The notes beneath the pieces are model-generated. The model was not told where the DNA came from and did no database searches. It saw only the letters and a program-made list of their open reading frames with translations. A stretch of 38,528 nt of DNA from Verrucomicrobiota bacterium (lineage in GTDB: Bacteria; Verrucomicrobiota; Verrucomicrobiia; Chthoniobacterales; UBA10450): NCBI GenBank assembly GCA_003218475.1, contig QHNR01000051.1, positions 1 to 38,528 of the forward strand, in the 5' to 3' direction. The translations under genes and the position numbers were made by a program. Of the stretch, positions 1-7,087 are shown in pieces (position 1 is the stretch's first letter; every line of letters starts with the position of its first letter).

Positions 1-2
1 AA

Positions 3-257
3 GCGATTCCTTTTGTGCTTCCCGGCCAGGAGAATCTCGAGTGGCAACTGATTCTCGACACGATGGATGCGAACGGTTTTTTGGCGGAGCCGAAAAAATT
101 CGCATCCGGCGATGACGTCGACCTTCGCGGGCGCGCCTGTTGTTTGCTGCAACTGGTGCGCGGCGCACAAGCTCAGGCACGTGCGGAATCCTGGAAAAAA
201 CGGCCTGTGGAATTCCCGCCGCTTAGTGCAGAGGAAGAACGCGCTCGCCGCAAATAG
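3..257 (+). CDS. C-terminal end of a probable GlgX-type glycogen debranching enzyme (partial)
   Basis: The reading frame is open from the left edge of the window and stops at 255-257, so this is the 3' end of a longer gene. The visible 85 residues contain IPFVLPGQENLEWQLILDT, then a segment ending in DLRGRACCLLQL. This is the layout of the C-terminal beta-sandwich of GH13 isoamylase/GlgX enzymes, where a WxxxLDT strand precedes a hydrophobic final strand. Those enzymes cleave alpha-1,6 branches of glycogen in the cytoplasm. About 25 residues, mostly charged, follow the last strand. The catalytic domain lies outside the window, so the assignment rests on this tail only, and another GH13 enzyme with the same domain would look alike. 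Confidence 0.55.
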   Translation, partial: AIPFVLPGQENLEWQLILDTMDANGFLAEPKKFASGDDVDLRGRACCLLQLVRGAQAQARAESWKKRPVEFPPLSAEEERARRK

Positions 258-332
258 CGCGCTTGCCGACGAGGCAAAATTCAGGCAACGCAATCTTGTG
301 GCGAAAGACGAATTAGTTTATAGAGATATGAA

Positions 333-366
333 GCGCGTGGTATCACGCGCGACCAAATTTTTGGTC
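333..366. terminator. Two adjacent perfect hairpins after the debranching gene
   Basis: GCGCGTG at 333-339 pairs with CACGCGC at 344-350 across a 4-base loop. Immediately after it, GACCAAA at 351-357 pairs with TTTGGTC at 360-366. The pair sits in the 120-base gap between the debranching gene and the next gene. There is no U tract after the stronger stem, so it may be an atypical terminator or an mRNA-end stabiliser rather than a classic intrinsic terminator. Confidence 0.35.
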
Positions 367-377
367 AGTGAGTGTTC

Positions 378-845
378 ATGACAGCGAGTTCTCTTATCAT
401 CGTCACTGATCGCGGCAGTCTGAAAGCATACCGGGTGAATGAGACGCCAACGCGCGGCCCGAGCCTGCAACTAGTACAGGCGTTCAACATCACCGATGCG
501 CACGGAAGACTCGTCGATAAATTGAGCGATTTCGCCGGGCGCTTTCCAGTGACTAACGGCGCGGGGTCGCACCATGGGGCGGCGTCCACTGCGGAACGGA
601 CGCAGATCGAAGTAGAGACCGATCGCCGCATTCAGAAAGAGCTCGCCGATCAAATTACAAAAATCGTATCGCGCAACGGCAAGGAAGGCTGGTCGTTTGC
701 CGCGCCCGCTGAAATTCACTCGGCGATTGTTGAGCTTTTGCCTCCAACAGTGCGCGACCGGATCGTGGAACACGTAAAATCGGATTTGGTAAAAATCGAA
801 CCGGCGAAACTCATTTCGCGGTTTCGCTCGCTGCAGCAAATATGA
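378..845 (+). CDS. Host-attachment family (baeRF-like) protein
   Basis: The 155-residue protein begins MTASSLIIVTDRGSLKAYRV, the opening of the 'protein required for attachment to host cells' family: a beta strand, a DRG turn, then the reporter strand. A variable middle region, rich in Gly, Ala and His around residues 55-70, is followed by a helix with ETDRRIQKELADQI. The C-terminal half has the family pattern of a buried strand, an FAAP-like turn and a PPTVRDRIVEHVKSDLVK helix. The fold is related to archaeal release factor eRF1 domains. The name comes from Agrobacterium and biochemical function is poorly known. I chose ATG at 378; an in-frame GTG lies two codons upstream at 372. It is followed by the ribosome hibernation gene on the same strand. 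Confidence 0.7.
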   Translation: MTASSLIIVTDRGSLKAYRVNETPTRGPSLQLVQAFNITDAHGRLVDKLSDFAGRFPVTNGAGSHHGAASTAERTQIEVETDRRIQKELADQITKIVSRNGKEGWSFAAPAEIHSAIVELLPPTVRDRIVEHVKSDLVKIEPAKLISRFRSLQQI

Positions 846-909
846 TGACACGATGCTCGAACATTTTTGTTCCCTCAACGTCGGAGGGCTCGTTAGTATC
901 TAATTAATT

Positions 910-1275
910 ATGCAACTGCCTGTTAAGCTCTCGTACCGGGGTCTGGAAAAATCTGACCAGATCGACAATCTCGTTTTGGAATATGCAGCGCGACTTGAGA
1001 AATTTTGCGACCACATCAACCGCTGCGACGTGGCTATCGAGCAGACCAATCATACGCATCACAAAGGAAATCCATACCGATGCCGTATCGATGTGACGGT
1101 GGCCCGAGGCCACGAGCTCGTCGCCGATGAAAGGCAGAGGGACAACGGATCGCACCAGCCGCTCAACAAAGTGATCCACGACGCTTTCAAAACAATGGAA
1201 CGCGAGTTACGCCGGGTCGTGGACAAGCAAAGACGCGACGTAAAAACGCACGCCGATACGCGTTCACCAAAGTAA
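910..1275 (+). CDS. hpf: Ribosome hibernation promoting factor / RaiA family protein
   Basis: The 121-residue protein opens MQLPVKLSYRGLEKSD and shows the S30AE fold of HPF/YfiA: a beta strand, a helix with NLVLEYAARLEKF, a strand containing RCDVAIEQ, then YRCRIDVTVARGHELVA. A long basic C-terminal helix carries FKTMERELRRVVDKQRRDVK. Members bind the 30S decoding centre and inactivate or dimerise ribosomes in starvation or stationary phase. The length fits a short-form factor without the extra C-terminal dimerisation domain of long HPF. A GGAGG lies about 20 bases upstream of the ATG, rather far for a normal ribosome binding site. The gene before it, on the same strand, ends 64 bases earlier. 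Confidence 0.8.
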   Translation: MQLPVKLSYRGLEKSDQIDNLVLEYAARLEKFCDHINRCDVAIEQTNHTHHKGNPYRCRIDVTVARGHELVADERQRDNGSHQPLNKVIHDAFKTMERELRRVVDKQRRDVKTHADTRSPK

Positions 1276-1300
1276 TGGCGCGCCGCTATCTCCGGACGAA

Positions 1301-1675
1301 TTAACCTTTCTTCGCGTACTTTTCGGCGCCGAGAAAATGCAGCGAAACGTACGGCTGATCGCCAATGACCCAGCTGTCATGCGGTACCGCCGGAATGTAA
1401 AAGAGCTCGCCCGCTCGCAGCTCGACGACGCGTCCATCATCGAAGGCAGCCGTCGCGGCGCCGGAGAGCACCAATCCAACGTGCTCAACGTTGCACCGAG
1501 TTGCGCCCACGCTTGGTCCAACGTGCTCGCTCCACTTCCACCCTGCTTCATAAGTGGCGCGACCAATTGTTACCCCGCCGAGATGCACAATCTCGAAACG
1601 ACCTTTTTCCATCACGCGAGCTTCATCCGGCGCGTCAAAGGATTTGAGAATTACGGCTATCTCGTCGCTGCTCAT
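1301..1675 (-). CDS. Small cupin-domain protein
   Basis: A 124-residue single-domain cupin. The core reads GWKWSEHVGP, then VEHVGLVLSGAATAAF, DDGRVVELRAGELFYIP and PHDSWVIGD. These are the two cupin motifs with candidate metal-binding His residues and the usual Gly turns before the second motif. The W-S-x-H signature belongs to a group of small stand-alone cupins often annotated only as cupin-domain proteins. Substrate unknown. It is transcribed away from the hpf gene and converges on it with a 25-base gap. No clear ribosome binding site precedes the ATG. Confidence 0.75.
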   Translation of the reverse strand: MSSDEIAVILKSFDAPDEARVMEKGRFEIVHLGGVTIGRATYEAGWKWSEHVGPSVGATRCNVEHVGLVLSGAATAAFDDGRVVELRAGELFYIPAVPHDSWVIGDQPYVSLHFLGAEKYAKKG

Positions 1676-1784
1676 GCGTGACTCAACAACGAAAAACTCC
1701 CTGGTAAAATCAAAAACTACTCTTCGCGTGCCGAAAGCGTCAGAAATGCTCTCATGATCCCTGACGAGAAAACCTCAGCCGCCG

Positions 1785-2606
1785 TTAGTCTCTGGTCGTG
1801 CGCCGGTTTGCCGCGGGCCGTCGCATGCGGGTCCAATGGTGCTGGACGACGACGACCTGGGTGTAGACGATCCAGGCCAACATCAGCGTACACACCAGCG
1901 CCAGCACGTTGAAAACGAACAGCAGCTTCGACTTGCGAGTGTCCAGTCGGATCTGCAACGCCGCGATGTCCGTCCGCACGCCTTGAACGTCGGTCTGCAC
2001 GTCGCCCAATCGGGTGTCGATGCGCTTCGTGAGTCCTTCAAGCGTAGCGACGGTCTCAGAGCTGGCGTCGCTCGTCTGCCCCACCACCAGTGCCCGCAGT
2101 GTACCCCGCAGCTGCGTCGCGTCCGCGGACAGCTCTTCGAGCCGGTTAAAGGCGTCATCCAGTGCCGCCAGGCGCGGAGCACGGTCGGCCATCATTGGCA
2201 AAGAGTTCACCATACTGACGGCGTTGGCCACGGTGCTCACCGCATTCCGCACAGGAGCCAGCACCTGCTGCATCTGCGCGATGCGTGGGGCCAGACTCGT
2301 CTCCAAGCGCTCGTTCAGCGCGTTGAGCACGGGGCTATTCGCTTGCGGTTGTGCGCCGACGGCAGCGATCGTCTCGGAGGCCTGCCGCACTTCCGTTCGG
2401 CTCATCGCGATGAGTTCGTCCACTCGCCGTACTCCGGCATCGACCACCCCGACTCCGGTCTCGGCGAAACCAAACACCTTCAGCGCGACGTCGGTGGCCT
2501 TGCGATCAACGAACCACGCGCCAAAGATGCCGAAGAGGCTCAGGCCGATGAAAAGTACGGCAAGGACAATGGCGACAACGCGAATTGTCTTCTCAAGGAT
2601 TGGCAT
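1785..2606 (-). CDS. Two-TM coiled-coil membrane protein of unknown function
   Basis: The 273-residue protein has a hydrophobic segment at about residues 8-32, then nearly 200 residues with heptad-like, Ala/Val/Leu-rich helical character and no recognisable enzyme motif. A second hydrophobic segment lies at about 229-252, followed by a very basic tail (RMRRPAANRRTTRD). This predicts a protein anchored at both ends with a long coiled-coil loop, probably on the periplasmic side if the basic tail is cytoplasmic. It follows the CorA-like gene on the same strand after 61 bases, so co-transcription is possible. I do not recognise a family. Confidence 0.6.
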   Translation of the reverse strand: MPILEKTIRVVAIVLAVLFIGLSLFGIFGAWFVDRKATDVALKVFGFAETGVGVVDAGVRRVDELIAMSRTEVRQASETIAAVGAQPQANSPVLNALNERLETSLAPRIAQMQQVLAPVRNAVSTVANAVSMVNSLPMMADRAPRLAALDDAFNRLEELSADATQLRGTLRALVVGQTSDASSETVATLEGLTKRIDTRLGDVQTDVQGVRTDIAALQIRLDTRKSKLLFVFNVLALVCTLMLAWIVYTQVVVVQHHWTRMRRPAANRRTTRD

Positions 2607-2667
2607 GGTCGGTTCCGATGTTCTCTCAGGCCGAGAAGCATTGAATCGTTAAGGGGTCACAGGGGTG

Positions 2668-3723
2668 CTAATCGCGGCGCTTGGCCAATCCCCAATACGC
2701 CAGAAACGCCGTCAATACCAGCAGGGGACTCACGACCAAAAAGAAACCGTACGGGTGTTGAGCCAGAGGAATACCACCTACGTTCATGCCAAACAAGCCC
2801 GCTACGAGGTTGATTGGCAACGCCAACACAGTTACTAACGTTAACACAAACAGTGTGCGATTGGTCTGTGCATCGACAAGCGCAGCCAGTTCTTCCTGAA
2901 GCTGTTTGACCCGCTCAACCAAAGCCGCGGTCTCGCTGATGGCGGTGGAGAACTTCTCTGCGGCTTGTTGCAGGTTCTGAAGCTCTGCTTCTGTCATCCA
3001 ATCGGGAGGCCGATTAAGAAGGCGAAAGAATGCAGCCGGTTCCGGGGCCAGAACTCGTTGGAGTCGAACCAACATCCGCCGCAGAGAACCCAGTTCACTG
3101 CGACTAATGGAAATCCGCTTGGCCAGCAGTCGATCTTCCATTGGATCCACTCGCTTGGTGGACCTCCGCACAATCTCAAACAGCACACTGGCCTGATCTC
3201 GTAACAAGTACGACAGAAGTTCAATCGGCGAACGAAAGACCTGGCCCGCTTGCACCGCTTCCCTGAGTTGGTCAACCGAGCGAAATGGTCGACGGCGCGC
3301 GCTTACCAGCACGCGCGGCTTTATGCAAAGAGTGGTCGTCGCAACCGCCGATGCGTCAAACGTGAAATCCAGGAGCACATCGTGAATATGCGCCACGAGT
3401 GAGTCTCCGTCTTGCACCAGATGAGTGGAGTCTATATCGCTACGCAAGCATTCGTAGAAGGTATCAGGCAAGTTTAGATACCGCCGTAGCCAGGGCTCAG
3501 AATCCGCATGGGAAATCGAAAAATGCAACCAGAGGAATTCATCCGGTACGTGTGGACCAGGCGCAGCCACAAACTCAACCGCCTCCTCCGAAGTGATCGA
3601 CCGTGGCGGCTGGTTAGGGACAAAATGATAGCCCCAGATCAGCCCATACTGGTCTGCGTCGGAAGCAGGATCGATATTTTCGCTCGTTGTTGGAGCGGCC
3701 TTAAGTTGCTGGGTTGCCTCCAT
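2668..3723 (-). CDS. CorA/ZntB-like divalent cation transporter
   Basis: A 351-residue protein with the CorA superfamily layout: a soluble N-terminal domain to about residue 200, a long helical stalk (about 205-290), and two C-terminal membrane helices. The first helix ends in the signature GMN (residues 312-314, within LFGMNVGG), followed by a short loop and the second helix at about 326-345. The N-terminal region (IWGYHFVP, DEFLWLHFSISH, LPDTFYECL) resembles the ZntB branch more than classic CorA, so zinc or a mixed cation specificity is plausible. The protein acts as a pentamer in the inner membrane. The start codon lies six bases after the stop of the upstream GNAT gene, which implies an operon. 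Confidence 0.85.
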   Translation of the reverse strand: MEATQQLKAAPTTSENIDPASDADQYGLIWGYHFVPNQPPRSITSEEAVEFVAAPGPHVPDEFLWLHFSISHADSEPWLRRYLNLPDTFYECLRSDIDSTHLVQDGDSLVAHIHDVLLDFTFDASAVATTTLCIKPRVLVSARRRPFRSVDQLREAVQAGQVFRSPIELLSYLLRDQASVLFEIVRRSTKRVDPMEDRLLAKRISISRSELGSLRRMLVRLQRVLAPEPAAFFRLLNRPPDWMTEAELQNLQQAAEKFSTAISETAALVERVKQLQEELAALVDAQTNRTLFVLTLVTVLALPINLVAGLFGMNVGGIPLAQHPYGFFLVVSPLLVLTAFLAYWGLAKRRD

Positions 3724-3729
3724 TGGTGG

Positions 3730-4206
3730 TTAATCCTTCTGCAGTCGCTTACACATTATGTCACCGGGCCGCTGGTGCCAAACACACGGCCCGAGTGGTG
3801 TCCAGCCCAGGTGTGAATACCACGCCTGCTTGTCGAGCGTGAACAAATAAAGAGTGTGTATCCCTCGCGACCGAGCTCCGTGCTCGACGGTAGCGCAGAG
3901 CGCGGCACCAACACCCTGACGACGAAAACGTGCGCCGACAAATACGCCCCCAAGCCATGGAGTGAGATCTTCGCGCCCTTCAAGATCGTGCGCGCGAAGG
4001 GCGGCAGTTCCAAGAAGTTGGTCATTCGCATGCGCAATCCATGCGATCGGCAACTTATCTCGATTCAGGTGCGTCTGTAGTTTTTTGACTCGAGCCTCAG
4101 GCGTTCTTTCGCCAAGAATAGAATCCCACTCTTCAAACAGCCACTGCGCCAGTTGCGGGATGTATTCTGGATGCTCAATCAGATAGCTGATCCGAACTCC
4201 GCACAT
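3730..4206 (-). CDS. GNAT family N-acetyltransferase
   Basis: A 158-residue acetyltransferase. It opens with ISYLIEHPEYIPQLAQWLFEEW, a common GNAT N-terminus. The strand IAWIAHANDQLLGTAALR leads to WLGGVFVGARFRRQGVGAAL, which contains the acetyl-CoA pyrophosphate-binding R-R-x-G-x-G/A loop (motif A). It ends with the motif B region LYLFTLDKQAWYSHLGWTPLG. Substrate cannot be read from the sequence. It is probably the first gene of a minus-strand operon with the CorA-like transporter downstream. No clear ribosome binding site is visible before the ATG at 4206. Confidence 0.8.
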   Translation of the reverse strand: MCGVRISYLIEHPEYIPQLAQWLFEEWDSILGERTPEARVKKLQTHLNRDKLPIAWIAHANDQLLGTAALRAHDLEGREDLTPWLGGVFVGARFRRQGVGAALCATVEHGARSRGIHTLYLFTLDKQAWYSHLGWTPLGPCVWHQRPGDIMCKRLQKD

Positions 4207-4606
4207 AGCAATTCAATATTGAGACTCACCGAGACACAGGATCGGCGACCGCTCGCGAATATTTTCGTGGACGCACACCGCGACGACGGGAAGCGTTTTG
4301 TTGCGGGGCGCAAATGAAAACCTGACGGCGTTTGTGGAATTGGAAGCGTCGATCGACCGCGCTACGGCTCACGATCCTCTGATACTACCGCCATGCTGAC
4401 CCGCGGCACCAATGGGAACAAGATCGTGAATCCGACCGATGTCGCGTAGGCAAAAGCGCAAGTCGGCGTGGCCATTTCCAGCGCGAACTTCCGAGGACGT
4501 AAACGATAATGGCGGCGTCAGCGCTTCCGACGTCAGTCTCGTTAAATCCCGGGTAGGAAGCAGCGTGCCGTAATTAGCTGCTCCTGCTGTCGATCTTATT
4601 TAGGTT
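4207..4606. other. 400-base stretch without an intact gene
   Basis: Between the GNAT gene and the esterase-like gene there is no full-length reading frame. It holds a broken plus-strand coding remnant at about 4240-4399 (separate entry). On the minus strand a short open stretch at about 4375-4470 reads FTILFPLVPRVSMAVV and then stops; I do not recognise it. No promoter or RNA gene is evident. Confidence 0.5.
4240..4399 (+). pseudogene. Decayed coding remnant, product unknown
   Basis: In one frame this reads NIFVDAHRDDGKRFVA. A one-base shift at the GGGG run near 4304-4307 moves into a second frame reading NENLTAFVELEASIDRAT, which stops at 4397-4399. The two halves join into a protein-like sequence of about 50 residues with balanced amino-acid use, which looks like the C-terminal end of a lost gene. 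From memory the FVELE-type ending recurs in proteins of related soil bacteria, but I cannot name a family. It is too short and broken to be functional. Confidence 0.35.
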
Positions 4607-5404
4607 TCAACGGCGTTGATGAAACGCCGTTGTTAACCAACTCATCGCCTGATCGGTAACTTGACGCGGACGCGAGGCATGGCCTCCGCTGAATTCGCGG
4701 AACTCCACATGGTATCCGTTTTTCCGCAGCGAGGCCACGATGACACGACTCGTCGAGGCAATCGGCAGGACATTATCCGATACGCCGTGGGCAATATACA
4801 CCAGCGGTGTTATAGCTGTGCCCGTAGGCGAGCGCTTTGCACGCCCCTGAGCCCTAACGATAAAGCTCGGTGAAAATGCGATCACGTAGCTGAATACGTC
4901 GCCGTTGGCCAGGCCAAGTGAAAGCGCGTACGACGCGCCGTCGGAAAATCCACCGATGGCGAGCCGGTTGCGATCGATCGCGCACCGGGCAAACGCTTCT
5001 TCCAAGGCGCGATTGATCGCCAAATAGTCGTAACCCCAATTTTTTGGTCGTCCGGTGCCCCAACTTGGGCCGAGCGATTCCGGCGCAAGAATAATGAAAC
5101 GGCCCTTGTCCGCATAAGGCGCGTATGATGTACCCCCGTCAAACCACTCTGAAGCATAGCCACCGGCCTTGTGCAGCAAGACCAGCAACGGCAACGGCTC
5201 GGCGTGACCCGTCGGAACGTACAGCAATCCGTTTCGGCCGCTGAGTTTTTGTAAGCCAGCGCTCGCCGTTTGCGTGGATGGCTTTGCCGGAAATACGATC
5301 CTTCCGGGCTCGGCAGTGGCACCGAACGATGTCGCCACGCTCAAACAACAGATAAAGATAAGGATCGCCTCGAAACGCAATCGAAGCAGGCAATTCGTCG
5401 CCAT
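4607..5404 (-). CDS. Secreted alpha/beta hydrolase, esterase/depolymerase-like
   Basis: A 265-residue protein with an N-terminal signal-like hydrophobic stretch (about residues 6-28) after a short basic start. The fold markers are in order: LPLLVLLHKAGGYASEWF (oxyanion-hole region), the nucleophile elbow GGFSDGAS (Ser154), then HGVSDNVLP (Asp210) and GGHASRP (His242). This matches the phospholipase/carboxylesterase and PHB-depolymerase (LpqC-like) families, which hydrolyse ester bonds outside the cytoplasm. Substrate unknown. I chose ATG at 5404 because it opens directly into the signal peptide; an in-frame GTG at 5422 would add six residues. Confidence 0.75.
   Translation of the reverse strand: MATNCLLRLRFEAILIFICCLSVATSFGATAEPGRIVFPAKPSTQTASAGLQKLSGRNGLLYVPTGHAEPLPLLVLLHKAGGYASEWFDGGTSYAPYADKGRFIILAPESLGPSWGTGRPKNWGYDYLAINRALEEAFARCAIDRNRLAIGGFSDGASYALSLGLANGDVFSYVIAFSPSFIVRAQGRAKRSPTGTAITPLVYIAHGVSDNVLPIASTSRVIVASLRKNGYHVEFREFSGGHASRPRQVTDQAMSWLTTAFHQRR
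4608..4632. terminator. Perfect 10-bp hairpin at the 3' end of the esterase-like gene
   Basis: CAACGGCGTT at 4608-4617 pairs exactly with AACGCCGTTG at 4623-4632 over a 5-base loop. It overlaps the last codons and stop of the minus-strand hydrolase gene. There is no U-rich tract after it on either strand, so terminator function is only possible, and mRNA stabilisation is an alternative. Confidence 0.35.
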
Positions 5405-5501
5405 TACGTGGAACCATAGCACACACGCTAGACATCAAGGACTCGGAGACCGGACCGTCTGCTTCGGGTAATGCGTTTGGCCCGTACTTTTTCAGGCGTT
5501 C

Positions 5502-5723
5502 CTACAGCTCAGCTGAATTTAGCCTGTCTTCAGATCCGTCCTCAGTTTCGAGAGAATTCTCCATCACATTCGCCACGATGTTGTCTGCCGTCCGCGCCAT
5601 GTCGCCGGTGTCGATCAACTGACTGCGGACATGCATGTAGGCAAACAGAGCGCACACCGTAATGATGAGATAGAAGGCACCGGCAATGCGCGCGAGCAAA
5701 CGCGGGTGGTTCGTCGTGTTCAT
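5502..5723 (-). pseudogene. Truncated DUF4386-type membrane protein
   Basis: Translation would start at ATG 5723 with a good ribosome binding site (AAAGGAGCG, 5 bases upstream). The first 50 residues, MNTTNHPRLLARIAGAFYL and onward through a membrane helix to RSQLIDTGDMARTADNIVAN, match the N-terminus of DUF4386 proteins: a LARIAG start, a first membrane helix, then a V-R-S-x-L-x-x-x-G-D-x-A pattern. Intact members are multi-helix membrane proteins of roughly 220-240 residues. Here the sequence leaves the family after NIVAN, continues as an acidic 23-residue tail and stops at residue 73. It looks like a 3'-truncated relic. It lies downstream of the attC site on the same strand. Confidence 0.6.
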
Positions 5724-5854
5724 CGGACGCTCCTTTACGAGACGCTTTGCAACTCGTCTTAGAGCAGCGGCAGCCACCATTCCAAAAATGCGACGGCCCG
5801 CGAATGTCGAAACTGCTCTCCCGAGTAGGAGTATCGGTACCAAGCGGCGCATAG

Positions 5855-5947
5855 GTCTAACGATCAGCGCTTCAGCCGCGCGAAGGCGCGGACGTCGCTC
5901 CCGCAACTTCCTGACGCGCCTTCGTCGGCTGCAAGCGCTTGATAGGT
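5855..5947 (-). mobile_element. Integron attC recombination site
   Basis: Read on the minus strand, the 93-base segment begins ACCTATC (5941-5947), a one-mismatch R'' box (RYYYAAC), and ends GTTAGAC (5855-5861), a perfect R' box (GTTRRRY). The arms pair over about 25 bases: AGCGCTTGCAGCCG opposite CGGCTGAAGCGCT, leaving one unpaired G in the L'' arm, then an internal loop (A opposite CG), then CGAAGGCGCG opposite CGCGCCTTCG, closed by a 24-base terminal loop. These are the recognised structural marks of attC sites: extrahelical base, unpaired central spacer and variable terminal structure. The VOC gene stops inside it, the normal cassette arrangement. No integrase or second attC is visible. 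Confidence 0.8.
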
Positions 5948-6360
5948 CGCCGCCTCGCGGATCCTCTTCGCTGGGGCGCAGAGAGCGCGCTGATGGTGAC
6001 GTAGTATCCGTCCGGATCCCGGAGTGAGAACTCCCTTGTTTGAGTGTTCGGGTTCACGTGGGGCTCCTCCTCGAATCGGGCGACGAGAGCGCGTGCCCTG
6101 TTCAGGGCCTTGTCGTAGTCGTCGACGCGGAAGAACAAGAGAAGCCCATTGCCAGGTGACGCCTCATCCGGGCTCATCAAGGAGGGATGCTCGTGCGCGC
6201 CCCACTGGTGGAGGCAGAGCAACACGGTCCCATCCGTATCCAGGATCTGACCAAAGTCGTCATGGCTCGGCGGCGTCTCGGGCTGGCCGAAGAGCGACTG
6301 GTACCATTTGAAGCTGCCCGGAACGTCACTTACGCCGATGATCGTCCATGTGCGTTTCAT
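5872..6360 (-). CDS. VOC (glyoxalase/bleomycin-resistance superfamily) protein, apparent gene cassette
   Basis: A 162-residue single VOC-fold protein. It opens MKRTWTIIGVSDVPGSFKWY and continues through LFGQPETPP, GTVLLCLHQWG, NGLLLFFRVDDYDKALNRA and REFSLRDPDGYYVTIS, the paired beta-alpha-beta-beta-beta modules of the superfamily. Members include glyoxalases, dioxygenases and fosfomycin or bleomycin resistance proteins; the substrate here is unknown. The last 27 residues are basic and low in structure because the frame runs into the attC site, a common feature of cassette-borne genes. A near-consensus GTTACGC (one mismatch to GTTRRRY) lies on the minus strand at 6377-6383, 17 bases before the ATG, and could mark the cassette's 5' boundary. 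ATG 6360 was preferred to an upstream ATG at 6480 because the VOC fold starts there. Confidence 0.75.
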   Translation of the reverse strand: MKRTWTIIGVSDVPGSFKWYQSLFGQPETPPSHDDFGQILDTDGTVLLCLHQWGAHEHPSLMSPDEASPGNGLLLFFRVDDYDKALNRARALVARFEEEPHVNPNTQTREFSLRDPDGYYVTISALSAPQRRGSARRRPIKRLQPTKARQEVAGATSAPSRG

Positions 6361-6698
6361 CGCGTTTCCGCTGTCGGCGTAACGAGAATTAGACCGCATC
6401 TTGCAATCTATTTCCTGCCGTTGCGAGGGGAAAGCGATTAAAAGACTGCACGGCGCGAATTGTGCCGAATCGTTCGGCATTTAGGGGAATGGTTTGGGGT
6501 GGCACACTGACCCTGCCCCGTCAGTCCAGCCGCAGCCAGCAACTCGCCCGCGTGCCGCGGGACGGAGATCGAGCAGCGGATACGTCGTGCATTCCTGAAC
6601 GCCGTTTCACCCGAAATCTGGCCTTTTCGCTGATTTGCGTCTTAACTGCTCGCTTGCTTAATCGCTCACACGCGCTTAACCAAACAGGAAGGAAACAC
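6361..6698. other. 338-base gap with a perfect 17-base palindrome
   Basis: Between the VOC gene (minus) and the small secreted protein (plus). It contains TGCCGAA-TCG-TTCGGCA at 6463-6479, a perfect 7-bp inverted repeat that could be an operator or a small hairpin. A reading frame runs through much of the gap but has no protein-like character. No recognisable gene. Confidence 0.4.
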
Positions 6699-6920
6699 AT
6701 CAGAATAATCGCAATAGCAGTGCTGATCCTTATGACCCTCGGGATGGCGCAAGCCGAACCATGTCACTCACAGCGCAATTACATTCTGCGAAGACAGGAG
6801 GCAATGCCAGCACTGGGAACGCCAACGTTCCGGATGAACTATGGGAAGCGGAAGATCGACTACTATCGCAACGGCCTGATGTTTGAAGGCGACAACGTAG
6901 TCGGCGTCAGCAAGCGTTGA
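6699..6920 (+). CDS. Small secreted hypothetical protein with a non-standard start
   Basis: The frame reads RIIAIAVLILMTLGMAQA followed by EPCHSQRN, a convincing signal peptide with cleavage after AQA. A mature part of about 53 residues ends FEGDNVVGVSKR, and the YYRNGLMFEGDNVVGV strand pair resembles small outer-membrane or SmpA-type beta modules without clear membership. A good ribosome binding site, AGGAAGG, is at 6687-6693, but the codon at the right distance (6699) is ATC, not ATG/GTG/TTG. The next standard starts are GTG 6720 and ATG 6732, which would cut the signal peptide. Either ATC is used, the start has mutated, or the gene is decaying. Confidence 0.45.
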   Translation: MRIIAIAVLILMTLGMAQAEPCHSQRNYILRRQEAMPALGTPTFRMNYGKRKIDYYRNGLMFEGDNVVGVSKR

Positions 6921-7087
6921 ACTGGAGCGACCATGAAAAGCGCGTCTTGCAGTCACATCGGACCTTCGTCCTGCTAAAACTCGTTCAACGTGGTGGCTGA
7001 AAAGCAGAGCAAAATATTCAACGGACTGCGCAGGCCGCTTTCTGAGGCGTAACTCTTAACTTTTAGCCAAAGATCCTCAGCCGTCCC

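Noticed and set aside
1836-2813. Plus-strand open frame of 325 codons opposite the coiled-coil membrane protein
   Set aside because: It is His-, Arg- and Gln-rich with no hydrophobic core or motif, as expected for the reverse of an Ala/Val/Leu-rich gene.
5400-6500. Full integron with intI and attI
   Set aside because: No tyrosine recombinase is encoded anywhere in the window, and only one attC is convincing, so only an isolated attC/cassette is claimed.
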